Shown here: positions 1 through 6,781 of the stretch, piece after piece
Layout: each line of letters opens with the position of its first letter
How positions within the stretch are numbered: the stretch's first letter is position 1
NCBI RefSeq assembly: GCF_000423945.1
Contig: NZ_AUIY01000012.1
Location: forward strand, 1 to 64,000
DNA length: 64,000 bases
Source: Butyrivibrio sp. XPD2002
GTDB lineage: Bacteria > Bacillota > Clostridia > Lachnospirales > Lachnospiraceae
Reading direction: 5' to 3'
The notes under the pieces: generated by a model
What the model was told of the DNA's origin: nothing
Database searches by the model: none
What the model saw: only the letters and a program-made list of their open reading frames with translations
Made by a program: the position numbers and the translations under genes

Positions 1-225
1 ACGCCACTGAAGGTAAGCCATGAAATCCCTGTAATCCCAGGGCTCTACATTCAGAATCAAAGGGAGCTTATCAATCTTAAATTTTTGATATTTGGGAGAA
101 TGAGAATCCTCATAAGCCCACTGTTTAAGCGGAATATATCTACAGATAAAGTTGATCAACCAGCAGTTTTGTTGATAGAGCTGATGGATGATTTCAAGTA
201 AATAAAGTATAATGTTCACGAGCAT
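1..225 (-). CDS. N-terminal part of an unrecognised protein, possibly a transposase (runs off the left edge)
   Basis: The first 225 bases read open on the minus strand from an ATG at 225, giving 75 visible residues; the rest lies outside the window. AAAGGAA precedes the ATG closely, and an extended -10 box (TGGTATAAT, minus strand of 261-269) lies upstream, so a real start is likely. The visible part has a hydrophobic, aromatic start (LYLLEIIHQLYQQNCWL), then a basic stretch and a WDYRDFMAYL segment. From memory it resembles the start of transposases common in Lachnospiraceae genomes, but no catalytic residue is visible and no terminal inverted repeat was found. It is divergent from the methyltransferase gene at 380. 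I am confident of the frame and unsure of the function. Confidence 0.4.
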   Translation of the reverse strand, partial: MLVNIILYLLEIIHQLYQQNCWLINFICRYIPLKQWAYEDSHSPKYQKFKIDKLPLILNVEPWDYRDFMAYLQWR

Positions 226-335
226 TGTTTCCTTTGCGGGATGTTTTCTTGGTCGTTAACATTATACCAAAAGGGAGGTCAATGCTCTTTTTATTTTGAA
301 CTCCCGAAAAATAGAGGATTTATAAAGAAAAAAGG

Positions 336-352
336 AGTGTCGATTAGACACT
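336..352 (+). promoter_or_regulatory. Small inverted repeat in the rsmH leader
   Basis: AGTGTC, five bases, GACACT: six-base perfect arms 28 bases before the methyltransferase start. An AAAGGAG at 331-337 abuts its left arm. It could be an operator or a short RNA hairpin; nothing more can be said from sequence. Confidence 0.3.
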
Positions 353-379
353 ACCTGGTAAATGGAGAAGGATAGATAA

Positions 380-1423
380 ATGGAAGAAAAAGAACATAAG
401 AGAAGGGTTCATTACTCAGGTAAATACCCAAAGAAATTTGAAGAAAAATATAAAGAGCATAACCCTGAAAAGTATGCCGATACTGTGGCTCATGTTATAG
501 CAAAGGGCTCCACTCCTGCAGGAATGCATATCTCAATTATGGTTAAGGAGATTCTGGATTTCCTTGATATTAAGCCGGGGCAGAAGGGACTCGACTGCAC
601 CCTGGGATATGGCGGACATACCTCCAAAATGCTGGAGAAGCTTCAGGGGAGCGGATGTATCTACGGTCTTGATGTTGATCCTATTGAATCCAAAAAGACA
701 GTTGAGAGGCTTAGGGCAGCAGGCTTTGGTGAGGATGTTTTCCAGTTCAGACTGATCAACTTTGCCAATATAGATGAGGTTTCAAAAGAGGTGGGCAAGT
801 TTGATTTTGTTCTCGCTGATCTTGGAGTATCCTCCATGCAGATAGATGACCCGAAGAGAGGCTTTTCATATAAGATAGACGGACCGCTGGATCTGCGTCT
901 CGACCCCGACCATGGAGAGTCGGCAGCAGAGAGACTTCACAATATCACCAAAGAGGAGTTTATTGGAATGATGGTAGAAAATTCCGATGAGCCCTATGCC
1001 AAGGAGATAGCGGATAAGGTATTCTCACTTATGAGTAAAGGAAAGCCCATGGACACCACTAAAGAGCTCAGGGAAGCAATAGAGTCTGCGCTGTGGAAGG
1101 TTCCGAAGGAAGAGAAGGATCAGGCTATAAAGAAATCCTGCGCAAGAGTTTTTCAGGCGCTGCGCATAGATGTAAACAGTGAGTTTGAGGTTCTCTATTC
1201 TTTCCTTGAAAAGCTTCCGACTATTCTTAATCCCGGTGGACGTGTGGCGATTCTGACCTTCCATTCGGGAGAGGACAGACTGGTGAAAAAGTCCTTTAAG
1301 GAATTAAAGAAAAATGGCGTATACAGCGATGTTTCAAGTGATGTGATACGTCCATCCCAGGAGGAGTGCAGGCTGAATCCAAGAAGTAAATCTACAAAAA
1401 TGAGATGGGCAATAAAGATATAA
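380..1423 (+). CDS. RsmH/MraW-family 16S rRNA (cytosine-N4)-methyltransferase, non-dcw paralogue
   Basis: Predicted cytoplasmic SAM-dependent enzyme of the family that N4-methylates C1402 in 16S rRNA. Family marks are the SAM loop CTLGYGGHTSKML (about residues 73-85, in place of the usual GTLGGGGHS), DLGVSSMQIDDPKRGFSY, LDLRLDP, a central ARVFQALRIDVN helix, and the near-C-terminal LTFHSGEDRLVKKSFK, equivalent to SFHSLEDR. At 347 residues it exceeds the usual ~310 because of a charged N-terminal extension of about 45 residues. The start follows GGAG/AAGGA. Normal rsmH genes lie beside mraZ and ftsL; here the neighbours are a possible transposase and a PTS operon, so this is probably a second paralogue. 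Its exact target base is therefore uncertain. Confidence 0.85.
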   Translation: MEEKEHKRRVHYSGKYPKKFEEKYKEHNPEKYADTVAHVIAKGSTPAGMHISIMVKEILDFLDIKPGQKGLDCTLGYGGHTSKMLEKLQGSGCIYGLDVDPIESKKTVERLRAAGFGEDVFQFRLINFANIDEVSKEVGKFDFVLADLGVSSMQIDDPKRGFSYKIDGPLDLRLDPDHGESAAERLHNITKEEFIGMMVENSDEPYAKEIADKVFSLMSKGKPMDTTKELREAIESALWKVPKEEKDQAIKKSCARVFQALRIDVNSEFEVLYSFLEKLPTILNPGGRVAILTFHSGEDRLVKKSFKELKKNGVYSDVSSDVIRPSQEECRLNPRSKSTKMRWAIKI

Positions 1424-1437
1424 AAAATGACGTTATA

Positions 1438-1446
1438 TGGTATAAT
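1438..1446 (+). promoter_or_regulatory. Extended -10 promoter of the PTS cluster
   Basis: TGGTATAAT, a consensus extended -10 box about 105 bases before the first PTS gene, with no good -35 at the matching distance. The leader of roughly 100 bases has no clear terminator or antiterminator hairpin. Confidence 0.5.
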
Positions 1447-1550
1447 GTAATTATATTTAAGTGATGATTTTGCATGATGTTTTACTGGATAAATAGCAAG
1501 GCTTATTGAAGCATAAGACGTGGTACGTATAGCACAGCGGAGACATAGAG

Positions 1551-2957
1551 ATGAACTGTGATGCGATATGTAAACAACTGCTGAAATTCCTTGGGGGTAA
1601 AGAGAATGTCATAAACAGTGAAGCCTGTATGACAAGGCTCAGGGTTGATGTTCATGATCTTTCTAGGGTGGACATAGATGCAATAAAAAAAGTTGAAGGC
1701 GTGCTTGGAGTTATTGAGGGCGACACTCTGCAGATAGTGTTTGGCCCCGGTAAGGTTAATGAAGTTCATGAGGCATTCTCTCAGCTTCTGGGTGGCACAG
1801 ATCCTTCTGTTTATGATGTTGCCAAGGAGAACAAGACAGCTCAGAAGGCTAAGCACGACAAACCTGTGCAACGCTTTTTAAAACGAATCGGTGACATTTT
1901 TGTTCCGCTCCTACCGGGAATCGTGGCGTGCGGACTTATCAATGGTATAACCAATGTCATAAAGGTTGCTTCCGGAGGAGCATTTAGCGGTTTGTGGTGG
2001 TATGAGAGTATTCGTACTATGGGATGGGCCGTTTTTACTTACCTTCCGATATTTGTTGGCTATACCGCGGCGAAGGAGTTTGGCGGATCTCCTGTGCTCG
2101 GAGGTATTGCGGGAGCGATATGTATATCCAATCCGTCGATGCCGCTTCTTGCAACCTATGGCAACAGTCAGATAATACTTCCAATGACAGGGCAGCCGTA
2201 CAACCCCGCTCATGGTGGTCTTATCGCAGCATTTATCGCCGGTGCAGCATTTGCATTTCTTGAGAAGAAGATTCGAAAGATAATGCCCAAAATGATTGAT
2301 ACCTTTATCAGTCCGTTGCTTGTTCTGATAATAGGTGTCGTAGCAATCGTGGCAATTATCCAGCCGCTTAGCGCTGTTCTGACAAAGGGAATTTATAATG
2401 TCATAGAATTTGTCTATGGCAAAACGGGATTTATCGGTGGCTATATTCTTTCAGCAGGATTTCTTCCGCTGGTGGCGACCGGACTTCACCAGGCACTTAT
2501 ACCTATTCATGCCATGCTAAATGACCCGTCAGGACCGACAGGTGGAATCAACTATCTGTTACCCATCCTTATGATGGCAGGAGGCGGGCAGGTAGGAAGT
2601 GGTTTTGCACTTTATTTTAAGACGAAAAATAAGAAGCTGAAGGGCTTCATACGTGATTCCATACCGGTTGGAATTCTGGGGGTTGGGGAACCCCTGATGT
2701 ATGCGGTTACTCTTCCGCTGGGTAAATCTTTTATAACAGCTTGTCTTGGCTCCGGCTTTGGGGGTGTTGCTGCATCTCTTTTCCATATCGGAGCAGTAGC
2801 GCAGGGAGCTTCAGGATTGTTCGGACTACTTATTGTTGAGCCTGGAAAACAGGTACAATACGTGATAGCAATGCTCATTTCATATACTGCAGGATTTATT
2901 CTCACCTGGTTCTTCGGGGTGGATGAAAAGAGAATAAATGAAGTGTATGGGGAGTAA
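1551..2957 (+). CDS. PTS sugar transporter EIIBC, MurNAc/sucrose type
   Basis: Membrane permease of the glucose-superfamily phosphotransferase system, taking up and phosphorylating a sugar. The EIIB domain comes first (residues ~1-85); its phosphorylated cysteine is Cys26 in SEACMTRLRV. A linker leads to an EIIC domain of about ten membrane segments starting near residue 110, with conserved stretches FVGYTAAKEFGG, ATGLHQALIPIHAML and GVGEPLMYAVTLPLG. There is no EIIA domain, as in E. coli MurP and many sucrose EIIBC proteins. The EIIC text looks closest to the MurNAc/sucrose subgroup, but substrate cannot be fixed. A free EIIA lies 37 bases downstream and a GlcNAc-type EIICB follows, so the three probably form one operon sharing that EIIA. 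GGAG precedes the ATG by nine bases. Confidence 0.85.
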   Translation: MNCDAICKQLLKFLGGKENVINSEACMTRLRVDVHDLSRVDIDAIKKVEGVLGVIEGDTLQIVFGPGKVNEVHEAFSQLLGGTDPSVYDVAKENKTAQKAKHDKPVQRFLKRIGDIFVPLLPGIVACGLINGITNVIKVASGGAFSGLWWYESIRTMGWAVFTYLPIFVGYTAAKEFGGSPVLGGIAGAICISNPSMPLLATYGNSQIILPMTGQPYNPAHGGLIAAFIAGAAFAFLEKKIRKIMPKMIDTFISPLLVLIIGVVAIVAIIQPLSAVLTKGIYNVIEFVYGKTGFIGGYILSAGFLPLVATGLHQALIPIHAMLNDPSGPTGGINYLLPILMMAGGGQVGSGFALYFKTKNKKLKGFIRDSIPVGILGVGEPLMYAVTLPLGKSFITACLGSGFGGVAASLFHIGAVAQGASGLFGLLIVEPGKQVQYVIAMLISYTAGFILTWFFGVDEKRINEVYGE

Positions 2958-2994
2958 ATACATAAACGTTTTTCTTATACAAGGGGGCTTCTGA

Positions 2995-3477
2995 ATGGGT
3001 TTATTCAACAAAATTTTCCAGGGCAATAAAATTGAAATTGCTTCTCCTGTAAACGGAGAAATTGTACCTATATCACAGGTCAGTGATCCTACCTTTTCCG
3101 AGGAGATGGTGGGTAAAGGTGTTGCAATCATACCTTCTGATGGCAAATTCTACGCACCCGCTGATGGAGCACTGATATCACTGTTCCCGACAGGTCATGC
3201 TTTTTGCATAAATACTGTTGATGGAGCAGAGCTTTTGGTGCACATAGGGCTTGATACCGTTAACCTGAAGGGTGAATTTTTCACGACACATGCGACACAG
3301 GGAACAGATGTTAAAAAGGGAGATCTTATAGTTGAGGTGGACCTTGATGGCGTTAAAAATGCAGGATACGAGGTCATTACACCGGTTGTTATTTCAAACC
3401 ACAGCAAATTCTCAAAGTTTGAGAAGAAGTCCGGAGCCGTTGCTGCCGGGGATACAGCTATTCTTTTAAGTAAATGA
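2995..3477 (+). CDS. PTS EIIA component, glucose family (Crr-like)
   Basis: Soluble phosphocarrier of 160 residues that passes phosphate from HPr to the EIIB cysteine of membrane permeases. The catalytic histidine is His83 in LLVHIGLDTV, and the supporting histidine is His68 in TGHAF; both are intact. The first ~20 residues are short of hydrophobic membrane helices, as expected for a free EIIA. AAGGGGG precedes the ATG. It lies between an EIIBC and an EIICB that each lack their own EIIA, so it probably serves both. In other bacteria free EIIAGlc also takes part in carbon signalling; nothing here tests that role. Confidence 0.9.
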   Translation: MGLFNKIFQGNKIEIASPVNGEIVPISQVSDPTFSEEMVGKGVAIIPSDGKFYAPADGALISLFPTGHAFCINTVDGAELLVHIGLDTVNLKGEFFTTHATQGTDVKKGDLIVEVDLDGVKNAGYEVITPVVISNHSKFSKFEKKSGAVAAGDTAILLSK

Positions 3478-3518
3478 TATTGTAGTGACAATTTCATAAA
3501 TAAAGGAGGAAAAGTGGT

Positions 3519-4961
3519 ATGATGAAGTATTTGCAAAAGATCGGTAAATCTCTAATGCTTCCTGTTGCAGTTCTTCCTGCGGCAGGTATTCTCTATGGTA
3601 TTGGTTATTGGATCGATCCGACGGGATGGGGTGCTAATAACATTTTAGCGGCGTTTTTCATTAAGGCCGCATCTGCTATTATCGACCAGATTCCTATTTT
3701 GTTCGCTATCGGTGTATCTGTGGGAATGGCACAGGATCATGATGGAACCAGCGCTCTGGCAGGTCTTGTTTCATTTCTTATGATCACAACACTCCTTAGC
3801 ACCGGTGCTGTAGCTATGTATAAGCACGTTGACCCCTCTGAGGTTAATGCAGCCTTTGGTAAGATCAGTAACGCGTTTATTGGTATCCTTTCCGGTGTAA
3901 TCGGTTCCTCGTGCTACAACAGATTCAAGGATACGAAGCTTCCGGACTGGCTGGCATTCTTTAGTGGAAAGAGATGCGTAGCAATTGTTACCGCTGGTGC
4001 TTCAGTAATTGCATCTGTAATTCTGTACTTTGTATGGCCTGTTATCTATGGCGCACTTGTTCTGTTCGGAACTACTATTTTAGGTCTTGGCCCCATCGGC
4101 GCAGGTATCTATGTAATGCTTAACAGAGCACTTATTCCTTTAGGACTCCACCATGCTCTTAATGCAGTATTCTGGTTCGATACAGCAGGAATCAATGACC
4201 TTGGTCTTTTCTGGTCAGGTGCTGAAGGCGCGGTAAAGGGCGTTACAGGTCAGTATATGACTGGATTCTTCCCTGTTATGATGTTTGGTCTTCCTGCAGG
4301 TGCTCTTGCAATGTATCACACAGCCAAGGATTCCAAGAAAAAGACAGCAGCGTCCCTTCTTATGGCAGGCGCTCTTGCATCATTTTTCACAGGTATCACA
4401 GAGCCCCTTGAGTTCGCATTTATGTTTATTGCTCCGGGACTTTATCTTGTACATGCTGTTTTGGCAGGTATTTCCGCTATCATATGTGCAATATTGCCCT
4501 TCAGACTTGGATTTAACTTCTCAGCAGGTCTTGTAGACTGGGTACTTAGCTTCAAGGCACCGATGGCTGTTAATCCTCTGTTACTTATTCCGATAGGCCT
4601 TGTATTTGCTGTAGTTTACTACGTTGTATTCCGCTTCGTAATCGTGAAGTTCGATCTTAAGACACCCGGACGTTTCGAGGACGAGGATGAGGATGAAAAC
4701 AATATCCAGCTCGCAAACGATGATTTCACAGCAATCGCACAGCTTGTTCTTGAAGGCCTTGGAGGAAAAGAGAACATTAAGGAGCTTGATTACTGTGCAA
4801 CCAGAATCCGTACAGAGATAGTTGACTATACAAAGGTTGATGAGAAGACTATAAAGAAGGCAGGAATCGCAGGTGTTATAAGACCTTCCAAGACAACGGT
4901 TCAGGTTATCGTAGGACCTAAGGTTCAGTTTGTACATGATGAGATGAAGAAGATGCTGTAA
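3519..4961 (+). CDS. PTS N-acetylglucosamine/glucose-type EIICB
   Basis: Membrane permease of 480 residues that imports and phosphorylates a hexose, with text most like NagE (GlcNAc). EIIC occupies residues ~1-380, beginning LQKIGKSLMLPVAVLPAAGI and including LIPLGLHHALNAVFWF and the GITEPLEFAFMFIAP signature. A Glu/Asp-rich linker (EDEDEDENN) leads to EIIB at ~400-480 with the phosphocysteine Cys426 in LDYCATRIR. Compared with E. coli NagE (CBA), the EIIA module is missing and is presumably supplied by the gene at 2995. A strong AAAGGAGG site precedes two adjacent ATG codons at 3519 and 3522. A terminator follows at 5026. GlcNAc is the best guess; glucose is an alternative. Confidence 0.87.
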   Translation: MMKYLQKIGKSLMLPVAVLPAAGILYGIGYWIDPTGWGANNILAAFFIKAASAIIDQIPILFAIGVSVGMAQDHDGTSALAGLVSFLMITTLLSTGAVAMYKHVDPSEVNAAFGKISNAFIGILSGVIGSSCYNRFKDTKLPDWLAFFSGKRCVAIVTAGASVIASVILYFVWPVIYGALVLFGTTILGLGPIGAGIYVMLNRALIPLGLHHALNAVFWFDTAGINDLGLFWSGAEGAVKGVTGQYMTGFFPVMMFGLPAGALAMYHTAKDSKKKTAASLLMAGALASFFTGITEPLEFAFMFIAPGLYLVHAVLAGISAIICAILPFRLGFNFSAGLVDWVLSFKAPMAVNPLLLIPIGLVFAVVYYVVFRFVIVKFDLKTPGRFEDEDEDENNIQLANDDFTAIAQLVLEGLGGKENIKELDYCATRIRTEIVDYTKVDEKTIKKAGIAGVIRPSKTTVQVIVGPKVQFVHDEMKKML

Positions 4962-5025
4962 CAGGCAGATATAGAACTGATTTTAGTGTAAGACTGACAG
5001 TTTAAAAACTAAATAATTGATAATG

Positions 5026-5063
5026 AAAAGGGCATTTGAGATAAATCTTGAATGCCCTTTTTA
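5026..5063 (+). terminator. Rho-independent terminator of the PTS cluster
   Basis: AAAGGGCATT pairs with AATGCCCTTT (ten bases) across a 14-base loop and is followed by a T run. It lies 65 bases after the EIICB stop codon. Confidence 0.8.
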
Positions 5064-5184
5064 TGTCCTGGTTTGAAAAAGTTTACAAAAAAATCCGGGA
5101 TGCTATTAAGTTATTTTGCATATTATCCGAAATATGGGATGAAAGCTGTAACTATGCCCTTTTATGAACACAAGGAGGTGTTTC

Positions 5185-6159
5185 ATGAAGATACAGCAGA
5201 ACATGGATGTGCAGAATTTCTTTATACGAAGTCAGTTTGGCGCTGATTCTGCGCTCAAATCCAAAAAGAATGATAAAAAGAATAAATCGAATCCACTGTC
5301 CCAGTTTGTAGATAAGGCATCTGATGAAACAAAGGGTGTTTCTGTGCAGATGAGGCATATGATAAGGAGCCTTAAGGAGGAGCAGACTGAGAAGACTTTG
5401 AATAATGCTTCCTCCAAGGATAAGCTGAATGGTTTTTTGCAGCAATCAGGTTCACCTGAAGCTGCTAAGGAAGAAGAGGTTTCTACGCCTCCAAAGTATA
5501 ACTACAAGACAGTTGCAACCAAGATACAACAGGCGAAGAATTCCCTTAGTGCAGGCCAGGCTGTGCTTGCAGCAAAGCGGGAGACTCAGAAGATAAGAAG
5601 GATGATATCCGCAGGAAACGGTGATCCTGAGGAGCTTCAGATTGCTCTCACACACGCAAAGCGCATGGAGATGGTTGCCAGGAAAAAGAAGCATCACTTA
5701 GAGCTTGAGGAGCTTGTTAAGTATACCCAGAAGCTGGATGATGAGCTTGATAAGCAGGAAGAGGCAGCAGCATCCATGGAACAGGCGATGGTTTTTGCAA
5801 AAGAAGAAGAGGTGTCTGAAAAAGAGGATGAGATATTCGATGCCAGAATAGAAATGCTCGATGAAGTACTTGAAAATATGAAAGAAAGTGGAGTAGCATT
5901 ATCTGATGATAAGCTTACTGAATTAAATGAGATGATTTCTGAATTCGGTGAGGAGGAGCTTGAGGAACTTGAGGAATCCATGGAGATGTTTGAGAATATG
6001 GAAATCGTGGATCCCCATATGAGTAAAGAGGACTTAGAAGACCTAAAGAGAAAGCACAGGGCATCGGAAGATAAAGCCATTATGAAAGCCAACATGGATT
6101 ATCTTAAGGACATGATAAAGTATGTGTCGACCATGCCATCCATAGATATTCAGGTATAA
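5185..6159 (+). CDS. Coiled-coil protein of unknown function
   Basis: I do not recognise this family. The 324-residue product has no signal peptide or membrane segment and is dominated by charged residues. A Lys/Ser-rich N-terminal third is followed by long heptad-like helices (about 105-200) and a very acidic region (about 215-285, rich in EEELEEL-type runs), ending in a basic stretch and a short tail. The start at 5185 is chosen because AAGGAGGTG sits directly before it; an ATG seven codons upstream has no such site. It lies 24 bases before ybaK, so the two are probably co-transcribed. Similar acidic coiled-coil orphans occur in Lachnospiraceae, but I can assign no role. Confidence 0.75.
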   Translation: MKIQQNMDVQNFFIRSQFGADSALKSKKNDKKNKSNPLSQFVDKASDETKGVSVQMRHMIRSLKEEQTEKTLNNASSKDKLNGFLQQSGSPEAAKEEEVSTPPKYNYKTVATKIQQAKNSLSAGQAVLAAKRETQKIRRMISAGNGDPEELQIALTHAKRMEMVARKKKHHLELEELVKYTQKLDDELDKQEEAAASMEQAMVFAKEEEVSEKEDEIFDARIEMLDEVLENMKESGVALSDDKLTELNEMISEFGEEELEELEESMEMFENMEIVDPHMSKEDLEDLKRKHRASEDKAIMKANMDYLKDMIKYVSTMPSIDIQV

Positions 6160-6183
6160 AGGGTCCGGAGGAGTGAAAATATT

Positions 6184-6657
6184 ATGGCAAAAGAAGAAAA
6201 AACAAACGTAATGAGAGTTCTTGATGGCAAGAAAATCGCCTATGAGAGCCATGCATATAAGCCGGATGCAACCATGAGCGGCGAGGAGATAGCCGGTATT
6301 CTTGGGGAGAACCCGGATAAGGTTTTCAAGACTCTCGTGACCCAGGGGAAAAGCGGGCAGTACTATGTTTTTGTCGTTCCTGTTAAGGAGGAGCTGAATT
6401 TAAAGAAGGCAGCATCAGCAGCTTCAGAAAAATCTGTTAGCATGATAAAGCAGAAGGAGCTGCTTCCACTCACGGGATATGTTCATGGCGGATGCTCTCC
6501 TATAGGAATGAAAAAGCAGTTTAAGACCTTCATTCACGAAACTGCAAAAAACTATGACAAGGTCTTTGTCAGCGCAGGGAAGGTCGGCTATCAGATAGAG
6601 CTTTCTCCTGAGGATCTTATTGCAGTCGTAGGTGCAAACCCGTCTGATATAGTCTGA
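6184..6657 (+). CDS. ybaK: YbaK/EbsC-type Cys-tRNA(Pro) deacylase
   Basis: Cytoplasmic trans-editing enzyme of 157 residues that hydrolyses cysteine wrongly attached to tRNA(Pro). The length and the conserved elements fit YbaK: an N-terminal MRVLDGKKIAYESHAY, then PDKVFKTLV with the catalytic lysine region, KKAASAASEKSVSMIK, and GYVHGGCSPIGMKK near residue 100. GGAGG precedes the ATG. It lies 24 bases downstream of the coiled-coil gene. No clear hairpin terminator follows before the GH13 promoter. Confidence 0.9.
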   Translation: MAKEEKTNVMRVLDGKKIAYESHAYKPDATMSGEEIAGILGENPDKVFKTLVTQGKSGQYYVFVVPVKEELNLKKAASAASEKSVSMIKQKELLPLTGYVHGGCSPIGMKKQFKTFIHETAKNYDKVFVSAGKVGYQIELSPEDLIAVVGANPSDIV

Positions 6658-6713
6658 TTTTTCAAGAAAAAATTTAATTAGGATGGTCTATTTTTAATTG
6701 TAAAAAATAGGTA

Positions 6714-6742
6714 TTGATTTCTGATTTACTATGGGGTATAGT
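6714..6742 (+). promoter_or_regulatory. SigmaA-type promoter of the GH13 gene
   Basis: -35 TTGATT (6714-6719) and -10 TATAGT (6737-6742) with a 17-base spacer. A palindromic operator starts 11 bases downstream, over the expected transcription start. Confidence 0.65.
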
Positions 6743-6753
6743 TTTTATTGCAA

Positions 6754-6769
6754 CGGAAAACGTTTTCCG
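6754..6769 (+). promoter_or_regulatory. Perfect 16-bp palindromic operator (LacI/GalR type)
   Basis: CGGAAAACGTTTTCCG is its own reverse complement, with a central CG as in LacI/GalR-family and CcpA-like sites. It lies between the -10 box and the AAAGGAG ribosome site of the GH13 gene, where a bound repressor would block transcription. No LacI gene is in the window, so the regulator must be elsewhere. Confidence 0.6.
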
Positions 6770-6781
6770 AAAGGAGTGACT

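Noticed and set aside
5694..6095. Serine-rich minus-strand frame opposite the coiled-coil gene
   Set aside because: Mirror of Glu-rich codons; no start context.
6754..6769. CcpA catabolite-repression site
   Set aside because: The perfect palindrome lacks the TGNAANCGNTNNCA asymmetry of typical cre sites, so a LacI/GalR-family operator is the better description; CcpA binding is not excluded.
6731..6781. Upstream extension of the GH13 gene
   Set aside because: It would begin inside the promoter and cover the operator and ribosome site.
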